A stretch of DNA of 7,042 nt from Candidatus Fermentibacterota bacterium (GCA_016928395.1 JAFGKV010000289.1:1-7042); one strand, 5' to 3'. Shown: positions 1-6,800, counted from the stretch's first letter. Numbers and translations are program-made. Notes: a model not told the origin generated them from the sequence alone.

Positions 1-1212
1 GAGATCGCCCTGTATTCGCGAGAAAGCAGAACGATATCCGGCGATCTATCACTTCTGGTCCCGCTCCCGACGGACGGCACGGTGCGTGTCAGCTTTTCGG
101 GCCAGCGGTGGGAAGATCAACCCCGATCCGGCGGCGCCCGGAGCGACCCGACCTACACCAGCACTCTGGGGTTCAGCCTGGATCAGCCCATCCTCGACCG
201 ATCATCCAGCGCGGGCATGGCCCTGGAGCAAGCCCGCCTCTCGCACGATGTGGCCCTGGCGGTCTTCCAGCGGGAGCAACTGGAGCTGGATTACCGCGTG
301 GCCGGGGCCTTTCTCGCGGCAGTAAGGGCGGAAGAGCAGGCCCGTATTGACTCTGTCGAACTGGATGTCGCCGTGGAGTATGCGACGTTGGGCCGCCGCA
401 AGCTGACCGCTGGCCTACTCTCCAAGGGAGACGCCCTGGATCTGGAACTCAGCGAGGCAACGACCAAGGCCGGCTTCATCTCCAGCATCGTGGCCCGAGC
501 CCAGGCGACCGAGGACCTTCTCATGCTTCTGGGCCTTGACCTGGGCACCGAGGTGTCTCTGGTGGCACCCGACCCTCCTTCAGCGCCGCCGATCTCTCTG
601 GATCGGGCGGTGGCCCACGCCCTGGCTCGGCGTCGCGAGATGCTGTCGCAAAGGCTTCGGCGCTCCCTGGCTGCACAACGCCTGGTCCAGACACGGCAGG
701 CCCAGGGCCCCGTGTTGAGCCTGTCCTACGGAGTTGATCTCGTACGAAGAGAGGCCACGTGGGAGCCCGCCTGGGAGGATGGGCAACGGGACCAGACACT
801 ACGGCTGGGTTTGTCCGTGCCCCTGATCGGATTCGGGCGAAGGGCCACTGAAATCGGGCAGGCATCTTTGGCCGTGGACCGGGAGGATCTGAGCCTTGCC
901 CAGACCGAACAGGACATCATCGCTGAGGTGCGCACCACGGTGCGCAGCGTCACCACCACGCAGGAACGGGTCAGCCTGCTGCAGAAAGCTCTGGAGGTCG
1001 CCTCGGAAAACTATGATGTGGCCGGCGCCCGATTTGAGACAGGAACAATCAACAGCCAGCGGCTACTCGACGCGCAGCTTGCCCTCTTCAAGGCCCGCAC
1101 CAACCTCTTGGCGGCCCGGGTTGATCTCGATCTCGCCCTTCGCCGCCTTCAGAAAGCCACCCACGCCAGGATCGAGGAACTGGCTGAGACGGCTCAGGAA
1201 GGCCCCGACTAA
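1..1212 (+). CDS. TolC-family outer-membrane efflux protein (5' partial)
   Basis: The reading frame is open from base 1 with no stop, so the true start lies upstream of the window; the GTG at 82 is only an internal valine. About 403 residues are visible, against roughly 420-490 for complete family members, so the signal peptide and first helix are probably missing. Family features seen: two structural repeats, each a membrane beta segment followed by long amphipathic helices. These include TLGFSLDQPIL (about residues 56-66 of the visible part), TLRLGLSVPLIGFG (about 266-279) and the C-terminal repeat signature ARFETGTINSQRLLDAQ (about 343-359), followed by an Ala/Leu/Arg-rich helix. By family knowledge such proteins form trimeric channels across the outer membrane and periplasm for type I secretion or tripartite drug/metal efflux. 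No adaptor or pump gene is in the window, so the substrate is unknown; partners, if linked, would be upstream. It converges on the kinase gene with 8 bp between stops. Confidence 0.9.
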   Translation, partial: EIALYSRESRTISGDLSLLVPLPTDGTVRVSFSGQRWEDQPRSGGARSDPTYTSTLGFSLDQPILDRSSSAGMALEQARLSHDVALAVFQREQLELDYRVAGAFLAAVRAEEQARIDSVELDVAVEYATLGRRKLTAGLLSKGDALDLELSEATTKAGFISSIVARAQATEDLLMLLGLDLGTEVSLVAPDPPSAPPISLDRAVAHALARRREMLSQRLRRSLAAQRLVQTRQAQGPVLSLSYGVDLVRREATWEPAWEDGQRDQTLRLGLSVPLIGFGRRATEIGQASLAVDREDLSLAQTEQDIIAEVRTTVRSVTTTQERVSLLQKALEVASENYDVAGARFETGTINSQRLLDAQLALFKARTNLLAARVDLDLALRRLQKATHARIEELAETAQEGPD

Positions 1213-1220
1213 CTCCCGGG

Positions 1221-4200
1221 CTACCGCCCCAGTGCCGACTCCACTGCGGCCTTCAGCTTGTCCATCGTCACCGGTTTCTGGAGCCAGCCGACACATGCCG
1301 ACGGCAGTCTACGGCGTGAGGCTTCATCCAAAGGATACCCGGTCACCACCAGCACCTTCACCGACGGATCCATGACCACCAATTGCTCCAGCAGGGCGAT
1401 GCCGTCCATTCCGGGCATGGCAATGTCCGTAAGGACAAGGTCGATCTCCTCGGCGTGGTGCCGGTAGAGATCGATCGCCTCAGGCCCGGCTGAGGCCGAA
1501 CGCACCGCATACCCCAGTTGCTCCAAGAGGGCGATACCCACCTCAAGGACCGCGGTCTCGTCTTCCACAAGCAAGACCGTGTTTCCCCCTTTCTCCGCCC
1601 TCCCCTGGTCGGGGTGATCCCGCTCGGGCTGAGGCACGGCTGCCAGCAAAGGAAGATAGACCGCGCAGGTGGTTCCCTGGCCGATGCCGGTGGCGACCTC
1701 GATATATCCATCGTGCTGACGCACCAGCCCATAGGCCTGGGCCAGGCCAAGACCCCGACCTTTGCCGACGTCCTTGGTAGTGAAATAGGGTTGGAACAGC
1801 CGGGGCAAGTGTTCCGGAGGAATGCCGTTCCCCGTGTCGGAAACGCGCAGAATCGCCCAGTTTCCCGGGGACATTTCGGGTCGGGGGACCTGGTGCTCAT
1901 CGAGAAGAGCGGTGGCCAGATCGATACGAACATCCCCGCCGCGGGGCATCGCGTCCCGGGCATTGAATGCCATGTTCAGGATGACCCGTTGAAGCTGCTC
2001 GGCACTGCCGCTCACCCAGCAGGGCTCCGCAGGATATTCCACCGACACCCTAATCTGACCGGGCATAGCCGACCCTAGCCGCCTGCCTGCCTCCGCCACC
2101 ACGATAGAAAGGTCTATCGTGGAGCGATCCAGCAGAGACTGCCTCGTGTAGTCGAGTATCTGCCCCACCAGCTCCGCACCCCGTTGCCCCTGCTCCGCGA
2201 TGCTCCTGATCTTCTCTACGGCCGATGGCGTGAGGCTGCTATCCCGCAGCAGAAGATGGGAATACCCTATGACACCTGAGAGAATATTGTTGAAATCGTG
2301 GGCGATTCCTGCGGCAAGCTTGCCGATAGCCGCTACCCTTTCCGTCTCCTCTATCCTTTGCCGGGCGGCACGTTCATGGGTCACCTCCCTGATGACGAAC
2401 ACCCATCCCTGGCTGTCCAAAGGCCGCACCGCCAGTTCGAACCTGCGGTCGCCGCCCTTGGAGACAAACTCGTGCCACGTTCCCGGAGGTGTGGAGACCA
2501 CTTCAGCCAGGAGATTGCTACCCAGTTGATCCCGAGAGTCGCTGTCGAACTCCGTCAGTGCTGCCAGGTATTCCTGTGCGGCCAGGTTGGCCAGTAGGAT
2601 GCGCAGGTTCTCGTCGGCCAATACCACGCCATCGGGCACAGTGTCCATAATTCGGTGGATCTGTTCTGTTCCCTTCTGCGTCTCCTGCAGGAGCCTTTCG
2701 CGCTCCTGTTCCTCACGCTTACGTTCCGTGATATCGGTGAACACGGCGATAGTGCCAGCAAACTCGCCCGCCTCCAGCAGGGGAGAGCCGCTTACGAGAA
2801 CCCGGACACGGCTGCCGTCCTTGCGGACGATCTCAAGCTCGTACCGGTCGGTGTCGCCCATGGCCCGGCGACGGTTTGCTTCCTCTACGACGGGGTGTTG
2901 GTCGCGAGGAATGACCTCTCTCCAGGGACGACCAACCAGGTCCTCAGGTTCGTAGCCTAGCAGGGTCGCCGCAGCGGGATTCACATACGTGTAGCGGCCC
3001 TCCAAGTCGTCCACCACGATCCCTTCGGCCATGGTCTGTACGATGCGCTCATTGAAGCCTCGCAGGCGCTCCAGTTCCTGCTCTGCGAGGATTCGCTCAG
3101 TAACGTCGGTGGTGACCACGAAGCGCCCGGTGACCGTCTCACCCTCACGACTCAACGAGTAACGATTCTGTACGCAACGGCGGGTCCCATCCTTCCGTCG
3201 GATCCAGAAGGTGATCTCCTGAGGATAGACACTCCGAAGCCGGGCATCCTCGCCGGTGGCGCGCAACCGCTCTAGTTCTTCGGGTGCTGCCAGGTCAGTC
3301 CCCTGCATGCAAAGCAACTCGTCCCGGGAATAGCCGAAGATCTCGCACGCCCGATCATTGATGTATGCCGTGGTGGAACCCTCGATAATGGTGAGGCCGT
3401 CGGCGATGCTGTCGGCCATGCGGCGGAATCGCTCCTCACTCAGTCTCAGCGTCTCCTGGGAGGCCTGCAGCGAATCCAGCATAGCGTTGATGGCGCGGCC
3501 CAGATCGGCCAGCTCATCGGAGCCCCCTGGCCACACGCGGGCCGACATCGCACCCTTTGTGCCTATGAGCCGTACGGACGCGGCCAGCTTCGACAGCCGC
3601 TCCAGCACCAGTTTCTCGGAGACAACCAGACCCAGCAGTGAGAATGCTATTGCCACGATCCCCAACGCACTCAAATAGTACAGGAGGGCGTGGCGCACCT
3701 CGTGGTGGACGGGGCGGGGCATTGCGGCCCGCAGAAGAATCGTCGGGTAGCCTGAGAGTACGGGAAGATTGGCATACCCGGCAATGGCCCCGGCATGCAG
3801 CGGAACGACTCTCCGGGAGTCAGCCGCACCCATCGGTGCCCCGCCGGCCCACTCTGCGATAAACCCGGAGTCGGCCGGGCTCACCACGCTGACGGTTACG
3901 CCGGTTCGCTCGCCGATGGCCCGAAGCAGTCCCGGGCTGAGCCGACGGCCCACCACCAGCGCAGCCTGGCTGGAGTCCTCATCGGTCGATGGAAGCCGAT
4001 GAAGGGCAAGCATCGTGGGCTCGCCGTCAACCCACGCGAATCCTGCGGCGCTGTGGGTGGCCAATGAGTCGTGGCCGATGAAGCCACGCGAGAGGTCCTC
4101 TTGGGGGGAAAGCCGCGGGTGTATGGGAGCCGCCCGCGAAGTCAGAGGACTGCGCGCATAGGCCTCAACGATGGTACCCGTCGGAGAAACGACCGCGGCA

Positions 4201-4499
4201 ATCTCGATGCCTCGTCGTTCATTCGTTTGTTCGATCAAGGCCCGAAGACACGCGGAGCCCGCAGCCCCGGTGAAGCCGTGGCAGTCGCCTCGGGTTGCCC
4301 ACTCCGCCGCTGTAATGTCCAAATCGGCGAGCTTCTCCTCCATAGAAGCCATGACCTCACTCAGCGAGTGCTCGGCCTCCCACCGCTCCACTCGGGCGAA
4401 GGATCGCGCCATGACGACATGGGCGATCCCGTATGAGACGGTCATGATGGCCACGGCCATGAGTCCGATGTAAATGGGGATGGTTCGTCGTATGGTCAT
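1221..4499 (-). CDS. Hybrid sensor histidine kinase with extracytoplasmic sensor, HAMP, three PAS and C-terminal REC
   Basis: 1092 aa. The start is the ATG at 4499, preceded by GGAG at 5 nt and followed at once by a hydrophobic helix. Domains in order: TM1 (about 7-30), extracytoplasmic sensor (about 31-268, CHASE4-like in layout, with DITAAEWATRGD near 61-72), TM2 (about 270-293), HAMP (about 295-347), PAS1 (about 355-470), PAS2 with PAC (about 481-592), PAS3 (about 611-708), HisKA with the phosphoacceptor His734 in GIAHDFNN, and HATPase (N box N842/N846, DTGNGIP at 888, GKGRGLGL at 912). A short linker leads to REC (acidic E979/D980, phospho-Asp D1025 in LTDIAMPG, T1053, K1075 in QKP). All catalytic residues are present, so it should autophosphorylate and pass phosphate to its own receiver, then probably through an HPt or response regulator elsewhere. 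None is in the window, so it is an orphan here. The signal is unknown. Cys73 and Cys84 in the sensor domain could form a disulfide. The CHASE4 assignment is tentative; the kinase call is secure. Confidence 0.95.
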   Translation of the reverse strand: MTIRRTIPIYIGLMAVAIMTVSYGIAHVVMARSFARVERWEAEHSLSEVMASMEEKLADLDITAAEWATRGDCHGFTGAAGSACLRALIEQTNERRGIEIAAVVSPTGTIVEAYARSPLTSRAAPIHPRLSPQEDLSRGFIGHDSLATHSAAGFAWVDGEPTMLALHRLPSTDEDSSQAALVVGRRLSPGLLRAIGERTGVTVSVVSPADSGFIAEWAGGAPMGAADSRRVVPLHAGAIAGYANLPVLSGYPTILLRAAMPRPVHHEVRHALLYYLSALGIVAIAFSLLGLVVSEKLVLERLSKLAASVRLIGTKGAMSARVWPGGSDELADLGRAINAMLDSLQASQETLRLSEERFRRMADSIADGLTIIEGSTTAYINDRACEIFGYSRDELLCMQGTDLAAPEELERLRATGEDARLRSVYPQEITFWIRRKDGTRRCVQNRYSLSREGETVTGRFVVTTDVTERILAEQELERLRGFNERIVQTMAEGIVVDDLEGRYTYVNPAAATLLGYEPEDLVGRPWREVIPRDQHPVVEEANRRRAMGDTDRYELEIVRKDGSRVRVLVSGSPLLEAGEFAGTIAVFTDITERKREEQERERLLQETQKGTEQIHRIMDTVPDGVVLADENLRILLANLAAQEYLAALTEFDSDSRDQLGSNLLAEVVSTPPGTWHEFVSKGGDRRFELAVRPLDSQGWVFVIREVTHERAARQRIEETERVAAIGKLAAGIAHDFNNILSGVIGYSHLLLRDSSLTPSAVEKIRSIAEQGQRGAELVGQILDYTRQSLLDRSTIDLSIVVAEAGRRLGSAMPGQIRVSVEYPAEPCWVSGSAEQLQRVILNMAFNARDAMPRGGDVRIDLATALLDEHQVPRPEMSPGNWAILRVSDTGNGIPPEHLPRLFQPYFTTKDVGKGRGLGLAQAYGLVRQHDGYIEVATGIGQGTTCAVYLPLLAAVPQPERDHPDQGRAEKGGNTVLLVEDETAVLEVGIALLEQLGYAVRSASAGPEAIDLYRHHAEEIDLVLTDIAMPGMDGIALLEQLVVMDPSVKVLVVTGYPLDEASRRRLPSACVGWLQKPVTMDKLKAAVESALGR

Positions 4500-4504
4500 G
4501 CCTG

Positions 4505-4508
4505 CTCC
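4505..4508 (-). promoter_or_regulatory. Shine-Dalgarno site for the kinase gene
   Basis: GGAG on the minus strand lies 5 nt before the ATG at 4499. It decides the start: the frame stays open upstream to an ATG at 4673, but that 58-residue extension is not hydrophobic, would run through the strong hairpin at 4637-4664, and would bury TM1 behind a Pro/Ser/Cys-rich leader. Confidence 0.6.
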
Positions 4509-4555
4509 AGGAGAGCCATGCGGAGTTTCGGGCGCGCAGTTGGGATAGATGCTCA

Positions 4556-4590
4556 CGTCAAGGATGCAGCGGCCGAGACACGCGTCAAGG
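4556..4590 (-). repeat. Pair of 8-bp direct repeats upstream of the kinase gene
   Basis: CCTTGACG (minus strand) occurs at 4590-4583 and again at 4563-4556, 27 bp apart start to start, 57-91 bp upstream of the kinase ATG. Each contains TTGACG, which resembles a sigma-70 -35 element, but neither has a convincing -10 hexamer at 16-18 bp. They could be a regulator's direct-repeat operator, part of a promoter, or chance. Confidence 0.3.
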
Positions 4591-4636
4591 GAAGGTGATT
4601 GCGAGCAGGAGCTACGGGGCTGTCGCGCGTCCACAG

Positions 4637-4664
4637 GGGAGTGGCCCAGCCAGGGGCCACTCCC
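4637..4664 (-). terminator. Perfect 11-bp-stem hairpin after the ankyrin-hydrolase gene
   Basis: GGGAGTGGCCC (4637-4647) and GGGCCACTCCC (4654-4664) are exact reverse complements around a 6-base loop. On the minus strand the hairpin begins 33 nt after the stop codon of the ankyrin-hydrolase gene and ends 137 nt before the kinase start. Stem strength and position suit transcript termination or 3'-end protection. There is no T-run after the stem on either strand, so it is not a classic intrinsic terminator; a Rho-dependent pause or an mRNA-stabilising structure is equally possible. Confidence 0.45.
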
Positions 4665-4697
4665 ACGGCACACGATCGCCGAGGTGCGGCGCGGGTC

Positions 4698-6647
4698 CTA
4701 GTCTATCCGGCCCTCATGGAACAGGTAGGAGTCGCCACGGTTCTCGGGGCACACGACGCGCACCTCATGCGTTCGGTCCTTCACACTCTCGACAAACTGT
4801 GAGTAGACGAACTCCCTGCCGCCGGCATGAGTCGGGATCATGACCTTTGGATGCAGCTTCTCCATGGTATACAGAAAGCTCTCACGCAACGGCACCTCGC
4901 CGTGGGCGTGACAGCCTGTGACATTACAGAAGGCGAGGTCCACCTGCGGCGACAGTGCCGCCAGGTAGTCGATCTCCTGGGTGAACCCCTCGCGCTGACC
5001 CTCCGCCCAGCCGGCGTGGTCGCCCGCGTGGTAGATCCCGACCCCGTCCACCTCGACGAAGAATCCGACCCCGGGCGCGATGTCATTGGCGCGGATCGTC
5101 CTGATCTTCATGCCGCCCAGTTCGCGGACATCCCGCGGGCCGATGTACTCGTAGGCAGGACCCGAGTACCCTGTTCCACGGTTCTCCGGCAGCTCTTCCG
5201 GGCGGAATCCGTAGATGTAGGTCAGGTGCGGGATTGCCTCTTTCCAGGGGAAGATCTTGGCATCGAAGTGATCGCGGTGCCCATGGGTCACGAAGACGTA
5301 CACGTCACGATCCCCGATCTCCGCCGGGTTGACATGCCCATTGGTGAGCGAGGCGCACGCCGGGTCATCTCCCTCCGAGAAGTAGTCGAAGATGAGGAAG
5401 TGGCCGGGCGTCCGGATCGCCCACCCGCAATGCCCCAGGTGCCATAGTGCCGCCTCACCATTCTTGAGCTTCGACGTGAGGAACCGGGGCGTGCCGTAGT
5501 TCTCCTGCAGATCCTTCGCCTTGGCGCCGTGCTTCTTCAGGAGATCCGCCACATCCTTGTGGCCATACTTGGCGGCATACCACAGCGGTGTTCGTCCTGC
5601 AGAATCAAGAGCCTGGACATCGGCATCGTGCTCCATCAGGCAGACAACCATGTCATGATCGCCTTGGAGCGAGGCGAGGTGGAGGCTCGTGTGGCCGTAA
5701 TGTGACTCAGCCTTACCCGCCTGCGCCCCGCGGTCAAGCAGCAGCTCCACGGCCTCCCCGTGCCCCTGCCCGACGGCGATGAGCAATGGCGTGAGTCCCT
5801 CCTCATCCTCCATGTCCACGCTCGCCCCCTTGTCGATCAGCAACCCGCAGAGCTCGGCATGCCCCCTCCTTGCCGCCCAGTTGAGCGGTGTGGCTCCCCA
5901 CTGATCCCGCGCGTCGACGGGCGCGCCATGTGAAATGAGGAGATCAGCGATCTCTGTGTGCCCCCCAAAGGCGGCACTGTGAAGAGGGCTGCGCGCCGCT
6001 GCAGTATCGCCGGATGCGGAGGCCCCCTTTGCCAGAAACAGCCCGACCATCTCGAGGTTGCCCCGTTCCGCCGCGACGTTCAGCGCAGCAGCCCCGTTGC
6101 CAAGTCGAGCGTTCAGGTCAGCGCCGGCGTCAACGAACAGCCGCGCCATGCGAGTGTCGCCGCGATAGATCGCCGCCATAAGCGGCGTCAACCCGTCGGA
6201 TCTGACGGCATCCAGAGGCGCGCCCTTCTCGAGGAGGAGTCTCACGATGGTGGAGTCACCGCGGAACGCAGCGAAATGGATGGCATTGTTCCCGTTGTTG
6301 TCTTGGCGGTCAATGGCGGCACCACGCTCCAGCAAGACACGAGCGACCTCGGCCTGCCCTTCGGAGGCGGCGACATCGAGGGGTGTGCTGTTGTCTCTGT
6401 CGCCGCCATCTATGTCGGCGCCCTTCTCCAGAAGGAACGCAACCGCCTGGGCATTCCCCGCCCTGGCCGCGACGTGAAGCGGAAGATCCCCCTGCGCATC
6501 GGCGGCACTGACGAGGAGTGGATCCTTCACGAGCAATGCCGTGAGGCGGGCCATGTCGCCCTGGCTGACCGCATCGTGGATCTCTGCGCCGCGGGCGGGC
6601 GTGGAGAGGGCCACCAGAAGAACGAGTAGGAGCATTTGGGTGCGCAC
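4698..6647 (-). CDS. Exported ankyrin-repeat protein fused to a metallo-beta-lactamase-fold hydrolase
   Basis: 649 aa, GTG start at 6647, chosen because a purine-rich Shine-Dalgarno ends 7 nt upstream; the in-frame ATG four codons later would be too far from it. Residues 1-20 form a signal peptide (Leu/Val-rich core, likely cleavage after ARG20, no lipobox Cys). Residues 21-385 are about 11 ankyrin repeats of mostly 33 residues with the TPLH-AA-G-LL-GA pattern. Residues about 396-649 are a UlaG/COG2220-like metallo-beta-lactamase fold: LGHCGWAI with a following DYF, the THGHRDH metal motif (454-460), IYHAGD with bridging D543, and PTHAGG with H607. The usual His between D459 and D543 is not evident (ANDIAPGVGFF at 520-530 instead). 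Ankyrin repeats bind protein partners and the fold usually hydrolyses esters, phosphoesters or lactones, so a periplasmic enzyme steered by its repeat array is inferred; the substrate is unknown. A candidate sigma-54 promoter precedes it. Confidence 0.92.
   Translation of the reverse strand: MRTQMLLLVLLVALSTPARGAEIHDAVSQGDMARLTALLVKDPLLVSAADAQGDLPLHVAARAGNAQAVAFLLEKGADIDGGDRDNSTPLDVAASEGQAEVARVLLERGAAIDRQDNNGNNAIHFAAFRGDSTIVRLLLEKGAPLDAVRSDGLTPLMAAIYRGDTRMARLFVDAGADLNARLGNGAAALNVAAERGNLEMVGLFLAKGASASGDTAAARSPLHSAAFGGHTEIADLLISHGAPVDARDQWGATPLNWAARRGHAELCGLLIDKGASVDMEDEEGLTPLLIAVGQGHGEAVELLLDRGAQAGKAESHYGHTSLHLASLQGDHDMVVCLMEHDADVQALDSAGRTPLWYAAKYGHKDVADLLKKHGAKAKDLQENYGTPRFLTSKLKNGEAALWHLGHCGWAIRTPGHFLIFDYFSEGDDPACASLTNGHVNPAEIGDRDVYVFVTHGHRDHFDAKIFPWKEAIPHLTYIYGFRPEELPENRGTGYSGPAYEYIGPRDVRELGGMKIRTIRANDIAPGVGFFVEVDGVGIYHAGDHAGWAEGQREGFTQEIDYLAALSPQVDLAFCNVTGCHAHGEVPLRESFLYTMEKLHPKVMIPTHAGGREFVYSQFVESVKDRTHEVRVVCPENRGDSYLFHEGRID
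5493..6587 (-). repeat. Ankyrin-repeat-coding array (about 11 units)
   Basis: Within the ankyrin-hydrolase gene, residues 21-385 divide into an N-cap-like unit (21-52) and about ten further units starting near residues 53, 86, 120, 153, 186, 219, 252, 285, 319 and 352. Most are 33 residues (99 bp); a few are 34. The unit near 186-218 is degenerate (AAALN in place of TPLH, and a Ser/Thr/Ala tail in place of the usual hairpin). Units differ clearly in protein sequence, suggesting an old, selected array rather than recent tandem duplication. Confidence 0.9.
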
Positions 6648-6654
6648 GGATGGG

Positions 6655-6666
6655 TCCTTTCCTTGG
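6655..6666 (-). promoter_or_regulatory. Shine-Dalgarno region of the ankyrin-hydrolase gene
   Basis: On the minus strand CCAAGGAAAGGA runs from 6666 to 6655. Its AGGA core ends 7 nt before the GTG at 6647 and 19 nt before the alternative ATG at 6635, which supports the GTG start. Confidence 0.6.
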
Positions 6667-6674
6667 GGAGAACG

Positions 6675-6701
6675 AAAAATGCACGCGCGGCACGTACCGC
6701 G
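6675..6701 (-). other. Short leader hairpin followed by a T5 run
   Basis: In the untranslated leader of the ankyrin-hydrolase gene, CGCGG (6701-6697, minus strand) pairs with CCGCG (6690-6686) over a 6-base loop, and a run of five T follows at 6679-6675. The 5-bp stem is short and 6 bases separate it from the T-run, so attenuation is only a possibility; in GC-rich DNA such stems occur by chance. Confidence 0.2.
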
Positions 6702-6731
6702 ATCGGGTTCCGCCGACCGGAGGCGGATGAA

Positions 6732-6747
6732 AGCAAGGGGCGTGCCG
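6732..6747 (-). promoter_or_regulatory. Candidate sigma-54 (RpoN) -24/-12 promoter for the ankyrin-hydrolase gene
   Basis: Read on the minus strand from 6747 to 6732 the sequence is CGGCACG-CCCC-TTGCT. Against the known sigma-54 consensus TGGCACG-N4-TTGCW, every defined base matches except the first (C for T), and the invariant GG and GC dinucleotides are exactly 10 bp apart. Placing the GC at -13/-12 puts the start of transcription near 6721, giving a leader of about 74 nt to the GTG at 6647. No convincing sigma-70 promoter is seen in the same gap. Such promoters need an enhancer-binding activator; no gene for one is in the window. Confidence 0.6.
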
Positions 6748-6800
6748 TCGGCAAGGCGCTACAATGACGGAAAATCATCGTGGGAGAACTCGGTATTCGC

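Noticed and set aside
1184-1197. CTGAG-ACGG-CTCAG hairpin near the end of the efflux-channel gene as a terminator
   Set aside because: The stem is only 5 bp, lies within the coding sequence and has no T-run after it.
1518-2078. 186-codon plus-strand frame opposite the kinase HATPase/REC region
   Set aside because: A long antisense frame expected in GC-rich DNA; the opposite strand carries intact H, N, G and REC motifs.
4500-4673. In-frame N-terminal extension of the kinase to an ATG at 4673
   Set aside because: It would add 58 Pro/Ser/Cys-rich residues before TM1 and read through the 11-bp hairpin. The ATG at 4499 has a well-spaced GGAG and immediately precedes the membrane helix.
4827-5447. 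206-codon plus-strand frame opposite the hydrolase domain
   Set aside because: Antisense to the conserved metal-binding motifs, with no independent family resemblance.
5493-6587. Regularly spaced similarity as a CRISPR or DNA tandem repeat
   Set aside because: The periodicity is about 99 bp, at protein level, in frame, and diverged in DNA; it is an ankyrin-coding array.
5958-6629. 223-codon plus-strand frame opposite the ankyrin repeats
   Set aside because: Its apparent internal periodicity is the complement of the ankyrin repeats. It has no recognisable domain and lies wholly antisense to a well-supported gene.
6633-6635. ATG four codons inside the ankyrin-hydrolase gene as the start
   Set aside because: It lies 19 nt from the Shine-Dalgarno core; the GTG at 6647 lies 7 nt from it and keeps a basic residue before the signal-peptide core.
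6760-6765. TACAAT on the plus strand as a -10 box
   Set aside because: There is no matching -35 hexamer at 16-18 bp, no extended -10 TG, and no plus-strand gene downstream.
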